Origin: Burkholderiales bacterium
Lineage (GTDB): Bacteria; Pseudomonadota; Gammaproteobacteria; Burkholderiales; Burkholderiaceae_C
Reading direction: 5' to 3'
Length of the DNA stretch: 47,439 nucleotides
Assembly (NCBI GenBank): GCA_030602985.1
Contig: JAUVYR010000005.1
Location: forward strand, 1-47,439
Every line of letters begins with the position of its first letter. Position 1 is the stretch's first letter. This document shows positions 1-8,058 of this stretch, one piece after another. The notes below the pieces were generated by a model that did no database searches, was not told the DNA's origin, and saw only the letters and a program-made list of their open reading frames with translations. The position numbers and the translations under genes were made by a program.

Positions 1-656
1 ATGCGACTGGTGCCATGCCCTTCGATCTTCGCGCCCATCTTGATCAGCATCTCGGCCAGATCGGTCACCTCAGGCTCCTGGGCGGCGTTTTCCAGCACCG
101 TCTCGCCGTCGGCCAGGGTGGCGGCCATAAGAAAGTTTTCGGTGCCGGTCACCGTGATCATGTCGGTAGTGATACGAGCGCCCTTGAGGCGTGTCTGCCC
201 GGTCGGCAACTGAGCCACCATGTAGCCATGCTCCACCACGATCTCAGCACCCATGGCCTGTAGCCCTTTGATGTGCTGATCCACCGGGCGGGAGCCGATC
301 GCGCAGCCGCCGGGCAGCGACACCTTGGCGCGACCGAAGCGCGCCAGCAGCGGGCCGAGCACCAGCACCGACGCACGCATCGTCTTGACCAGGTCATAAG
401 GCGCGACCGGATCGATGGGTTCGGCAGCTTGCAAGGTGAGCCCTCCGCGTTCGCCATGCACCTGGGAATGCACGCCCATGTTCTCCAGCAGCTTGCGCAT
501 GGTGGCCACGTCGCGCAGACGCGGCACGTTGCGCAGCATCACCGGCTGGTCGGTCAACAAGGCGGCGCAAAGCTCGGGCAGGGCGGCATTCTTCGCGCCC
601 GACACGGTGACTTCACCACTGAGGCGGCGGCCGCCGCGGATACGCAGTTGGTCCAT
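1..656 (-). CDS. murA: UDP-N-acetylglucosamine 1-carboxyvinyltransferase MurA (5' part only)
   Basis: MurA transfers enolpyruvate from PEP to UDP-GlcNAc, the first committed step of peptidoglycan synthesis in the cytoplasm. The window edge cuts the gene, so about 218 N-terminal residues of a family of roughly 420 are visible. Family marks are the K22-N23 pair in an SGAKNAAL stretch and the loop GGCAIGSRP, whose Cys118 corresponds to the PEP/fosfomycin-reactive cysteine. The ATG at 656 lies 9 bases after the stop of the bolA-family gene, so the two are probably co-transcribed. I see no good ribosome binding site, which suggests translational coupling. This gene order is familiar from betaproteobacteria. 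Confidence 0.95.
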   Translation of the reverse strand, partial: MDQLRIRGGRRLSGEVTVSGAKNAALPELCAALLTDQPVMLRNVPRLRDVATMRKLLENMGVHSQVHGERGGLTLQAAEPIDPVAPYDLVKTMRASVLVLGPLLARFGRAKVSLPGGCAIGSRPVDQHIKGLQAMGAEIVVEHGYMVAQLPTGQTRLKGARITTDMITVTGTENFLMAATLADGETVLENAAQEPEVTDLAEMLIKMGAKIEGHGTSR

Positions 657-665
657 GGGGCAGAT

Positions 666-905
666 TCAGCGCTGGGCGGCCCATTCGGCCGGGGTATGGG
701 TTTTCATCGACAAGGCATGCACCTCGTCGGTCTGGATGCGCTCACCCAGGGTGGCATACACCAGCTGGTGCCGCTGGATCAACCGTTTGCCTTCAAAAGC
801 CGGCGACACGATCACCGCCGACCAGTGGCGGCCATCGCCCGAAACTTCGATGTGGTCGCAAGGCAGCCCTTGTGCAATGAGAATCTGGAGTTGGTCAGCA
901 GTCAT
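666..905 (-). CDS. ibaG: BolA-family protein (IbaG/YrbA type)
   Basis: This 79-residue protein has the BolA fold signature: an N-terminal helix, the IEVSGDGRHWSAVIVSPAF strand region, and a KRLIQRHQLVYATLGE helix ending in an ALSMKTHTPAEW segment. BolA/IbaG proteins form Fe-S-bridged complexes with monothiol glutaredoxins and are linked to iron-sulfur trafficking and acid stress. Its place between an ABC/mla block and murA matches the yrbA-murA arrangement of gammaproteobacteria, which favours IbaG over BolA proper. The ATG at 905 is 12 bases after the permease stop, and murA starts 9 bases downstream. Family assignment is firm; the exact partner is not visible. Confidence 0.9.
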   Translation of the reverse strand: MTADQLQILIAQGLPCDHIEVSGDGRHWSAVIVSPAFEGKRLIQRHQLVYATLGERIQTDEVHALSMKTHTPAEWAAQR

Positions 906-917
906 GGGTCTTTGCGT

Positions 918-1673
918 TCAATGTCTGATTTTGTAGCCGGTCTTGAGCAGGTGCAGTGCCAGGCCACCCACCCCCAGAAACGCCGTGGCGACGATACCCA
1001 GGCTCAACCAGGGTGACACATCCGATTGGCCAAAAAAGCCATAGCGGAAGCCGTCGATCATGTAGAAAAAGGGATTGAGGTAGCTGACCTGCTGCCAGAA
1101 CCCGGGCAGGGAATGGATGGAATAGAAGACGCCACTCAGAAAAGTGGCTGGCATGATGATGAAATTCTGGAAGGCCGCCATCTGGTCGAATTTTTCCGCC
1201 CACAGGCCGGCAATCACACCCAGCGAGCCCAGCAAGCCGGCGCCCAGAACGGCAAACACCACGATCCACAACGGATATCGGAAGCTGAGGTCGGTAAACC
1301 AGACGGTAACCAGCAACACCCCCAGCCCCACCGCCAGGCCACGCACAATCGACGAGCCCACATAGGCCACGAACCAGGCCCGGTGCGACAGCGGCGTGAG
1401 GAGTATGAACACCAGATTGCCCATCACCTTGCTCTGGATGAGGCTGGACGAGCTGTTGGCAAACGCGTTCTGCAACACACTCATCATGACCAGCCCGGGC
1501 AGCAGGAAAGCGGTGTAGCTGACGGCATCAAACACCATGACCCGCCCTTCCAGCACATGACTGAAGATCAGCAGGTACAGCAAGGCGGTGATGACCGGCG
1601 CGGCCACGGTCTGGAAGCCCACCTTCCAGAAGCGCAGGATTTCCTTGTAGAACAGGGTTTGCCAGCCGTTCAT
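918..1673 (-). CDS. ABC-2 type transporter permease
   Basis: This is a 251-residue membrane protein with about six hydrophobic segments, typical of the ABC-2 permease family (YadH-like). It starts near MNGWQTLFYKEILRF, and a conserved-looking FLSGVFYSIHSLPGFWQQVSYLNPFF region precedes the last helix, as is usual in these exporters. The ATG at 1673 overlaps the stop of the upstream ATPase gene as ATGA, so the two products are almost certainly stoichiometric partners. A longer in-frame opening reaches upstream into the ATPase gene, but its residues look like shadow translation, so I use the overlap start. The substrate is unknown; polysaccharide, lipid or drug export are all possible. Confidence 0.88.
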   Translation of the reverse strand: MNGWQTLFYKEILRFWKVGFQTVAAPVITALLYLLIFSHVLEGRVMVFDAVSYTAFLLPGLVMMSVLQNAFANSSSSLIQSKVMGNLVFILLTPLSHRAWFVAYVGSSIVRGLAVGLGVLLVTVWFTDLSFRYPLWIVVFAVLGAGLLGSLGVIAGLWAEKFDQMAAFQNFIIMPATFLSGVFYSIHSLPGFWQQVSYLNPFFYMIDGFRYGFFGQSDVSPWLSLGIVATAFLGVGGLALHLLKTGYKIRH

Positions 1674-2617
1674 GCCAAGGCCTCCTTCGACACGGCAGAC
1701 GCCTGAGGCGCAGGCCCTGACTGCCCGGTCATGAGGTCCAGAAACACATCTTCCAGATCCGCTTTGGTGATTTCGATGTCCTCCACCGTGACGCCTGCCT
1801 CTCTCACAGTCGCCAGGATGCGCTCCACCTCCGCCGCGTCGTGGGCGGGGAGCTGGACGAAACGACCGGTCACACGGGCATGTGCCAAGGTGGGTGGGAG
1901 GGCCTGATCGGTTTTGAAGCGCAGCACCTTGGCCACGGCTCGCTTGAGCAGTTCGGAGGTTTTTTCCAGCGCGATCACCTGCCCTTGCTTGAGCATGGCA
2001 ATACGGCCACACAGCGCTTCGGCCTCTTCCAGGTAATGGGTGGTGAGCAGCACGGTGCTGCCCTGCTTGTTCAGGCGGGAAATGAATTGCCAGAGCGTCT
2101 GGCGCAATTCCACATCCACACCAGCCGTGGGTTCATCGAGCACGATCACCGGAGGCTTGTGCACCAGTGCCTGTGCCACCAGCACCCGCCGCTTCATGCC
2201 CCCGGACAGCTGGCGCATGTTGGTGCTGGCCTTGTCGGCCAGACCCAGACCGTCCAGCAGTTCGTCAATCCAGGCATCGTTGTGGCGGATGCCGTAGTAA
2301 CCCGACTGAAAACGCAGCGCCTCGCGCACGGTGAAAAATGGATCAAACACCAGCTCCTGCGGCACCACACCCAACCGACGCCGGGCCTGCGCGTAGTCCG
2401 CCTGCACATCGGCCCCATGCACGCTGACGTGCCCGGCACTGGCTCGTGACAAACCCGCCAGGATGCTGATGAGGGTGGTTTTACCCGCTCCGTTGGGACC
2501 CAGCAGACCAAAGAATTCGCCGGGCTCGATGTCAAACGTCACGCCCTTGAGCGCTTGAAATTCACCGCGGGGCGTGATGTAGGTTTTGGAGACGTTCTGA
2601 AATGAGATGGCGGACAT
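1670..2617 (-). CDS. ABC transporter ATP-binding protein (ABC-2 exporter, YadG-like)
   Basis: This 315-residue nucleotide-binding subunit has Walker A GPNGAGKTT at about residue 40, the signature LSGGMKRR at about 137 and Walker B VIVLDEPTAG at about 157. These are followed by the H-loop segment LLTTHYLEEAE, so all ATPase motifs are intact. A C-terminal extension after residue 220 is normal for the YadG/CcmA-like exporter group. The gene lies 12 bases after mlaB on the same strand and overlaps the permease gene as ATGA. The pair is appended to the mla operon, which hints at envelope transport, but nothing in the sequence shows the substrate. Confidence 0.9.
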   Translation of the reverse strand: MSAISFQNVSKTYITPRGEFQALKGVTFDIEPGEFFGLLGPNGAGKTTLISILAGLSRASAGHVSVHGADVQADYAQARRRLGVVPQELVFDPFFTVREALRFQSGYYGIRHNDAWIDELLDGLGLADKASTNMRQLSGGMKRRVLVAQALVHKPPVIVLDEPTAGVDVELRQTLWQFISRLNKQGSTVLLTTHYLEEAEALCGRIAMLKQGQVIALEKTSELLKRAVAKVLRFKTDQALPPTLAHARVTGRFVQLPAHDAAEVERILATVREAGVTVEDIEITKADLEDVFLDLMTGQSGPAPQASAVSKEALA

Positions 2618-2629
2618 GAGCCCGACATT

Positions 2630-2929
2630 TTACGTGGGCAGCAGATCACGCACACCATACAGGGTGGCCAGGTCGTGCAAGCGTTGCGGCATGGCGGCCA
2701 GCTGAAGGGTTTCGCCACGCCCCTTGACCAGGCGGTGGACCGCGAGCAAAGCAGCCAGTGCCGCAGAATCGAAGTGCGACAGCTCGGCCGCCTCGATGGC
2801 CCAGACAGCGCCGGGCTGTGGCTGGACCGCCTTCATCGCGGTCGTGCACGACAGGACAAAAGCATGAGCCTGCTCGTGCGTCAGCGCCGACGGCAGAGCT
2901 GGCAGGGATCGGACAGTGGCGCTCGGCAT
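2630..2929 (-). CDS. mlaB: MlaB, STAS-domain subunit of the phospholipid transporter
   Basis: This small cytosolic protein of 99 residues has a STAS-like core (AVWAIEAAELSHFDSAALAALLAVHRL), where the DSAAL stretch corresponds to the conserved loop of anti-sigma antagonist folds. MlaB binds MlaF and stabilises the MlaFEDB complex, which moves phospholipids between the outer and inner membranes. Its start codon shares one base with the mlaC stop (TGATG), which indicates translational coupling. Sequence similarity among STAS proteins is low, so the name rests largely on position at the end of a complete mla set. Confidence 0.85.
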   Translation of the reverse strand: MPSATVRSLPALPSALTHEQAHAFVLSCTTAMKAVQPQPGAVWAIEAAELSHFDSAALAALLAVHRLVKGRGETLQLAAMPQRLHDLATLYGVRDLLPT

Positions 2930-3579
2930 CAGGATCGCGTCGCTGCTGCGCGGTTGCGTTCTGCCATGGCAGCAATCAGACCATCGATGCCACGCGCGTT
3001 GATTTCCTGGGCAAACTGACCGCGGTAGGTATCCACCAGCCAGAAACCCGCCACATTGACGTCAAACACTTTCCAGCCGGTGGGTGTCTTTTCCATGCGG
3101 TAGTCGATCGGCACCGGCTCGCCGCGGCCGCGCAGTTCGGAGCGAACCACCACCTCGGTGTCACCCGGCTGCGCACGCGAGGGCCGCAGTGCCAGCGTCT
3201 GGTCTGTCAACTGGTTGAGTGCCCCCGAATAGGTGCGTACCAGCGTGATCTTGAACTCTTCCTGCAGGCGCTGCCGCTGTTCGGGCGTGGCCTGGCGCCA
3301 GAACCGGCCCACCGAGGAGGCGGTCATGCGTGTGAAGTTGACATGCGGCATCAGGTGCTCATCGACCAGGGCCATGATGCGGTTGATGTCGCCGGAGCGA
3401 AGCGAGTCGTCGGCACGAATCTTGTCCAGCAACAGCCCCGAGACCCGCTCGATCAGTGCTTCAGGTGCTTCCAGGTTCTGGTTCGCCCAGACGGGCTGCA
3501 CCCATGGAAGCAGCCCTACGGCCCCCAGGCCCCGCAAGGCCAGCCGACGGTGGTTGGAGAAAGTTTCAGCTGTCATCAT
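2929..3579 (-). CDS. mlaC: MlaC, periplasmic phospholipid-binding protein
   Basis: This protein of about 216 residues carries a signal peptide (an N-terminal RR pair, a hydrophobic ALRGLGAVGLLPWV stretch, cleavage after VWA) followed by the MlaC/Ttg2D domain. MlaC ferries phospholipids across the periplasm between MlaA at the outer membrane and MlaFEDB at the inner membrane. A longer start at 3591 is possible. I prefer the ATG at 3579 because a GGATGG element sits 8 bases ahead of it and nothing comparable precedes 3591. The stop overlaps mlaB by one base. A 70-80 base spacer separates it from mlaA. Confidence 0.9.
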   Translation of the reverse strand: MMTAETFSNHRRLALRGLGAVGLLPWVQPVWANQNLEAPEALIERVSGLLLDKIRADDSLRSGDINRIMALVDEHLMPHVNFTRMTASSVGRFWRQATPEQRQRLQEEFKITLVRTYSGALNQLTDQTLALRPSRAQPGDTEVVVRSELRGRGEPVPIDYRMEKTPTGWKVFDVNVAGFWLVDTYRGQFAQEINARGIDGLIAAMAERNRAAATRS

Positions 3580-3665
3580 GAGATCGACCATCCATAGTGA
3601 GTGATATTCTGACCCCCATTTCCACCCCGGGGTTCAGTCTGTTACCGGCTGTCACAAGCGCACCG

Positions 3666-4373
3666 TCATTCGTCCAGGTCGTAACGGATGGATTCCGTCT
3701 CGCGGCCGATCTGCGACAGGCGGCGCTGCAGGTGAGCATCGCGGATGAATACATAGCGGTCAAAGGCAATCTCGTCCAGCATGTCGGTCGCAGGCAGCAA
3801 CTGGGTGCGGACATCGACAACGCGCACGACGACCAGCGTGTTGCGCGTGGATTGATGGTCCACGCCTTGCGTCACCAGGTCGCCGCGGGCATCCACCATC
3901 ATGCCCAGGCTGTCCCGCACAGTGGACGGCCCCATCAGCGGCAGCACCAGGTAAGGGCCCGGCGGCACTCCCCAGCGGGCCAGCGTGTGCCCCACATCCA
4001 GCGTGGTGCGGGGTATCCCCATTTCAGTGGCGATGTCCAGCACGCCGCCAAATCCCAGGAAGGTGTTGACGTTGAAGCGCATGAAGTTTTCTGCGGCTTC
4101 CTGCGGACGGGCCTGCAGGGTGGCATTCACAAACGACCAGAGATCCCGCAAATTGCCAAAAAAGTTGTGAACCCCGGTGCGCACGGGCGACGGCACCACA
4201 TCCCGATAGGCCACCGCCACCGGCCGGACCACGGCCGCGTCCACGCTGTCATTGAACCGCATCACGCTGCGGTTGAACGGCTCCAGCGGGTCTCTCGGAT
4301 CGGCGTTCGGTCCGGTGGCACAGCCAGCGAGCAGCATCACCAGAAGCGCGGATGACATCAGTCTCGTCCACAT
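3666..4373 (-). CDS. mlaA: MlaA (VacJ) outer-membrane lipoprotein
   Basis: This 235-residue lipoprotein has a short signal ending in the lipobox LAGC, which places the lipidated cysteine near residue 17. The VacJ/MlaA family segments follow: RDPLEPFNRSVMRFND near the N terminus and NTFLGFGGVLDIATEMGI in the centre. MlaA extracts mislocalised phospholipid from the outer leaflet of the outer membrane and passes it to MlaC. The ATG at 4373 has a strong purine tract (AAGGGGGA) upstream, so I reject the longer opening to 4466. Finding mlaA inside the mlaFED-CB cluster, rather than unlinked as in Escherichia coli, makes the pathway self-contained here. Confidence 0.93.
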   Translation of the reverse strand: MWTRLMSSALLVMLLAGCATGPNADPRDPLEPFNRSVMRFNDSVDAAVVRPVAVAYRDVVPSPVRTGVHNFFGNLRDLWSFVNATLQARPQEAAENFMRFNVNTFLGFGGVLDIATEMGIPRTTLDVGHTLARWGVPPGPYLVLPLMGPSTVRDSLGMMVDARGDLVTQGVDHQSTRNTLVVVRVVDVRTQLLPATDMLDEIAFDRYVFIRDAHLQRRLSQIGRETESIRYDLDE

Positions 4374-4422
4374 ACGGCATTCCCCCTTGGTATGAATCAG
4401 GTCTGCAATCGGCCCACAGGCC

Positions 4423-4887
4423 TTACTCTGCGGCTTCGGCTGCCCGGTTGAACAGGAATTGGCCAATGAGGTTTTCCAGCACCACCGCAGACTGGGTCAG
4501 CGTGACCACGTCGCCCTGAGCCAGGTTGTCATCAGAGCCGCCTGGGTCGATGCCCACGTATTGTTCGCCCAGCAGGCCACTGGTCAGGATGCGGAATGAA
4601 CTGTCACGCGGAAACGCGAATCGAGCGTCCAGCGAAATGATGACATCGGCCTGAAAAGTGGTGTCGTTGAAGCGGATGGCATCAACCCGGCCCACGCGCA
4701 CGCCAGCACTGCGCACCGCCGCACGGGGCTTGAGGCCGCCGATGTTGTCAAACCGGGCCGTCACCTGGTAGGTTTTCTGAAAACTCATGTCCAGCAGGTT
4801 TGCGGCCTGCAAGGACAGAAACAGCAAGGCCAGCGCACCCATCAGCACAAACAGGCCTACCCAGAAGTCTTTGACCGAGCGTTGCAT
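4423..4887 (-). CDS. mlaD: MlaD, MCE-domain inner-membrane protein
   Basis: This 154-residue protein has one N-terminal membrane helix (DFWVGLFVLMGALALLFLSLQ) followed by a single MCE domain containing RFDNIGGLKPRAAVRSAGVRVGRV and GLLGEQYVGIDPGG. MlaD forms the periplasmic hexameric ring of MlaFEDB. A TTG at 4905 would overlap the mlaE stop. The ATG at 4887 has AGGAAGG upstream and begins MQRSVKDF, so I prefer it. The gene is followed by mlaA, which starts about 50 bases downstream. The family call is secure. Confidence 0.93.
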   Translation of the reverse strand: MQRSVKDFWVGLFVLMGALALLFLSLQAANLLDMSFQKTYQVTARFDNIGGLKPRAAVRSAGVRVGRVDAIRFNDTTFQADVIISLDARFAFPRDSSFRILTSGLLGEQYVGIDPGGSDDNLAQGDVVTLTQSAVVLENLIGQFLFNRAAEAAE

Positions 4888-4901
4888 GCTCACCCTTCCT
4901 A

Positions 4902-5684
4902 TCAAATTCCAAACATCAGTGCGGTGAGGACAAAGTCCAGCCCCAGCACGGACAGTGAAGCGATCACCACAGTGCGGGTGGTGGCCCGGGCCACGCCTTC
5001 GGGCGTGGGCGTGGCGGTATAGCCTTGCAGCAAGGCAATGAACGTGACCGCCAACCCGAACACCACGCTCTTGATCACGCTGTTGCCCACATCACTCCAG
5101 ACATCCACGCCGGCGCGCATCTGGCTCCAGTAGGCCCCCGCATCCACCCCCAGCAGGTGCACACCCACGATCCAGCCGCCGATGATGCCCACGGCGCTGA
5201 ACACCGCGACCAGCACCGGCAACGCAATCACGCCACCCCAGAAACGGGGAGCCAGGATACGCGACACCGGGTCGACCGCCATCATTTCCATGGCGCTGAG
5301 CTGCTCGCCCGCTTTCATGAGGCCGATTTCAGCCGTGAGCGAGGTGCCAGCTCGACCGGCGAACAGCAAGGCGCCGATCACCGGCCCCAGTTCCCGAATC
5401 AGGCTCAGGGCCACCAGCAGGCCGAGCACGTCTGTGGAGCCGAAGCGCTGCAAGGTGTAATAGCCTTGCAGGGCGAGCACAAAACCCACAAACAGCCCCG
5501 ACACGGCGATGATGGCCAGCGAGTAATTGCCCAGGAAATGGATCTGGTCGCGCACCAGCGAAAAGCGCTTGAGGGCGGCCCCCAGCAGCCAGACCAGCCG
5601 GAAGAAGAGCCGGGCTCCCAAGCCCAGCCCGGATACCCACTGCCGGACGGCAAAACCCACATCAGACAGGAAACCGCGATTCAT
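4902..5684 (-). CDS. mlaE: MlaE, permease of the phospholipid ABC transporter
   Basis: This is a 260-residue membrane protein of the MlaE permease family with about five to six helices. The conserved stretch runs [21 protein letters not shown], followed by [10 protein letters not shown]. MlaE is the membrane core of MlaFEDB and carries lipid between MlaD and the inner-membrane bilayer. Its ATG at 5684 overlaps the mlaF stop as ATGA, and its stop lies 14 bases before the mlaD start. The length is the family norm. Confidence 0.94.
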   Translation of the reverse strand: MNRGFLSDVGFAVRQWVSGLGLGARLFFRLVWLLGAALKRFSLVRDQIHFLGNYSLAIIAVSGLFVGFVLALQGYYTLQRFGSTDVLGLLVALSLIRELGPVIGALLFAGRAGTSLTAEIGLMKAGEQLSAMEMMAVDPVSRILAPRFWGGVIALPVLVAVFSAVGIIGGWIVGVHLLGVDAGAYWSQMRAGVDVWSDVGNSVIKSVVFGLAVTFIALLQGYTATPTPEGVARATTRTVVIASLSVLGLDFVLTALMFGI

Positions 5685-6499
5685 GACCGGCCTCCCAGGC
5701 CATAATCCTGCTGCGCCGTGGGCGCGGGGTAATGGAAGTGCACCGGCCCTTCCGGTTCGGCATGCACGAATTGGTGCACCAGGGGGTCCGAGCTGTTGCG
5801 CACCTCCTCAGGTGTCCCGATGGCGGCGATTTTGCCATTGGCCAGGATCACCACTTGATCAGCGATGGCGAAGGTTTCCGTCAGGTCATGCGACACCAGA
5901 ATGCTCGTCAAACCCATGGCGTCGTTCAACTGGCGGATCAGCCGCGCTGCAGTACCCAGCGAGATCGGATCAAGCCCGGCGAAAGGCTCGTCGTACATCA
6001 CCAGTTCGGGGTCCAGCGCGATGGCCCGGGCCAGTGCGACCCGACGCCCCATCCCGCCCGAGATCTCGGAGGGCATGAGGTCGCGCGCCCCGCGCAAGCC
6101 CACCGCGTCCAGTTTCATGAGCACGATGTCGCGCACCATGGCCTCGGGCAAGCGGGTGTGCTCACGCAAGGGGAAAGCGACGTTGTCAAACACCGTGAGA
6201 TCGGTGAACAGGGCGCCAAACTGGAACAGCATGCCCATGCGGCGGCGCATGGCGTAGAGCCCAGCGGCATCCATCTGGCCGACATCGGACTGATCGAACA
6301 GCACCTGGCCAGACTGGGCCCGGTGCTGTCCACCGATCAACCGCAACACCGTGGTTTTGCCACCACCGGATGCGCCCATCAAGGCCGTGACCTTGCCACG
6401 AGGCACTTGCAACGAAATGTCGTCCAGGATGAGCCGATCACCGTAAGCAAAGCTCACGTGACGAAGTTCAACAAGCGGGCGGTTTGCGGGTGTCTGCAT
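5681..6499 (-). CDS. mlaF: MlaF, ATPase of the phospholipid ABC transporter
   Basis: This 272-residue ATP-binding subunit has Walker [10 protein letters not shown] at about residue 41, the signature ISGGMGRR, Walker [15 protein letters not shown] and the H-loop VSHDLTE. It powers lipid movement by MlaFEDB. The start is odd: the ATG at 6499 follows directly on the T-tract of the gltD terminator, with no Shine-Dalgarno sequence. A TTG at 6556 would overlap the gltD stop, but it would make the hairpin itself coding (a GTSGLCFF-like peptide). I take the ATG because it gives the expected N terminus. Initiation may be leaderless-like or may depend on an unusual mechanism. Confidence 0.9.
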   Translation of the reverse strand: MQTPANRPLVELRHVSFAYGDRLILDDISLQVPRGKVTALMGASGGGKTTVLRLIGGQHRAQSGQVLFDQSDVGQMDAAGLYAMRRRMGMLFQFGALFTDLTVFDNVAFPLREHTRLPEAMVRDIVLMKLDAVGLRGARDLMPSEISGGMGRRVALARAIALDPELVMYDEPFAGLDPISLGTAARLIRQLNDAMGLTSILVSHDLTETFAIADQVVILANGKIAAIGTPEEVRNSSDPLVHQFVHAEPEGPVHFHYPAPTAQQDYGLGGRS

Positions 6500-6528
6500 A
6501 AAAAAACAAAGGCCGGATGTTCCGGCCC
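6500..6528 (-). terminator. Intrinsic terminator of the gltB-gltD operon
   Basis: On the minus strand a 7-bp perfect GC-rich stem (GGCCGGA at 6511-6517 pairing with TCCGGCC at 6521-6527, 3-base loop) is followed by TTTGTTTTTTT (6510 down to 6500). It begins about 25 bases after the gltD stop. The next base after the T-tract is the A of the mlaF start codon. Confidence 0.9.
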
Positions 6529-6552
6529 TTGAATCATAAGGGAAACTCCCTA

Positions 6553-8028
6553 TCAACGCGGCAGATCGGAAAAACCCATCAGGAACTCGTCCACCGCACG
6601 CGCGGCCTGGCGGCCTTCACGGATAGCCCACACCACCAGTGACTGGCCACGGCGCATGTCGCCAGCGGCGAACACCTTGGGCACGTTGGTGGCATAGCCG
6701 CCAATGAAGTCGGTGGTGGCCTTGGCATTGCCGCGCGCATCCTTGTCCACACCAAAGGCATCCAGCACCGTGGCGACCGGGTTGGTGAAGCCCATGGCGA
6801 GCAGCACCAGGTCGGCCTTGTATTCCTTTTCGGTGCCGGGAACCTCAACCAACTTGCCGTTCTTGAACTCCACCTGCACCGTGGTCAGGCCCGTCACCTT
6901 GCCTTTGCTGCCGTTGAATGACTTGGTGGAAATGGCGAACTCACGGGTGCAACCTTCCTCGTGGCTGGAGGACGTGCGCAGCTTGATCGGCCAGTAGGGC
7001 CAGGTCAGCTCCTTGTTTTCCTGCTCGGGGGGCATGGGCATCACCTCGAACTGGGTGACGCTGGCGGCGCCGTGGCGGTTGCTGGTGCCCACGCAATCGG
7101 AGCCGGTATCACCACCGCCGATCACGATGACGTGCTTGCCGTCGGCACGCAACTGCTTTTTCAGCTTGTCGCCGGCGTTGACCTTGTTCTGCTGTGGCAG
7201 GAACTCCATCGCGAAGTGGATGCCATCAAGATCCCGCCCCGGGATCGGCAGATCGCGGCTTTGCTCTGACCCCCCCGTGAGCAGCACCGCATCGAAATCG
7301 GCCAGCAACTGATCGGGACTCACGGTCTGCTTGGCGTCGTTGGTGACTTTGGCAGCGGGCCCTTCCTCGGGCATGGCCGCCACCAGGACGCCAGTACGGA
7401 ACGTCACCCCTTCGGACTGCATCTGGGCCATCCGTCGATCGATCAGCCACTTCTCCATCTTGAAGTCAGGAATGCCGTAACGCAGCAACCCTCCGACACG
7501 GTCATTCTTTTCGAAGACCGTGACGTCGTGGCCAGCGCGGGCCAGTTGTTGCGCGGCGGCCAGTCCAGCCGGGCCGGAACCGACCACGGCCACCTTCTTG
7601 CCTGTCTTGATTTTGGGTGGACGGGGCTGGACCCAACCCTCTGCCCACGCTTTGTCGATGATGGCGTGCTCAATCGACTTGATGCCGACCGGGTCGTCGT
7701 TGACGTTCAGCGTGCAGGCCGCCTCGCAGGGCGCAGGACAGATGCGACCCGTGAATTCGGGGAAGTTGTTGGTGCTGTGAAGTACAGCAATCGCGTTTTC
7801 CCAGTCCTGGCGATAGACCAGGTCATTGAAGTCGGGAATGATGTTGTTGACCGGACAGCCGTTGTTGCAGAACGGGATGCCACAGTCCATGCATCGCGCG
7901 CCCTGCACCTTGGCTTGTTCGTCAGTCAGGCCCACCACAAATTCCTTGTAATGAGACAGGCGCTCGGGCACGGGCTTGTAGCCCTCTTCGAGACGCTCGT
8001 ATTCCATGAAGCCGGTGATTTTTCCCAT
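6553..8028 (-). CDS. gltD: Glutamate synthase (NADPH) small subunit
   Basis: This 491-residue beta subunit transfers electrons from NADPH through FAD and 4Fe-4S clusters to the large subunit, so that glutamine and 2-oxoglutarate become two glutamates. Near the N terminus are the cluster cysteines [14 protein letters not shown] and, further on, CPAPCEAAC. The FAD site [17 protein letters not shown] and the NADPH site [11 protein letters not shown] follow. The ATG at 8028 is 30 bases after the gltB stop. The gene ends just before a strong terminator, so gltBD forms a complete two-gene operon. Confidence 0.96.
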   Translation of the reverse strand: MGKITGFMEYERLEEGYKPVPERLSHYKEFVVGLTDEQAKVQGARCMDCGIPFCNNGCPVNNIIPDFNDLVYRQDWENAIAVLHSTNNFPEFTGRICPAPCEAACTLNVNDDPVGIKSIEHAIIDKAWAEGWVQPRPPKIKTGKKVAVVGSGPAGLAAAQQLARAGHDVTVFEKNDRVGGLLRYGIPDFKMEKWLIDRRMAQMQSEGVTFRTGVLVAAMPEEGPAAKVTNDAKQTVSPDQLLADFDAVLLTGGSEQSRDLPIPGRDLDGIHFAMEFLPQQNKVNAGDKLKKQLRADGKHVIVIGGGDTGSDCVGTSNRHGAASVTQFEVMPMPPEQENKELTWPYWPIKLRTSSSHEEGCTREFAISTKSFNGSKGKVTGLTTVQVEFKNGKLVEVPGTEKEYKADLVLLAMGFTNPVATVLDAFGVDKDARGNAKATTDFIGGYATNVPKVFAAGDMRRGQSLVVWAIREGRQAARAVDEFLMGFSDLPR

Positions 8029-8058
8029 GATGTGTGTCCTCGCTTCGATGCAATCGTT

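Noticed and set aside
5681-6556. mlaF starting at the TTG at 6556
   Set aside because: This would translate the gltD terminator hairpin and T-tract. The peptide looks unlike MlaF N termini. I keep it only as an alternative.
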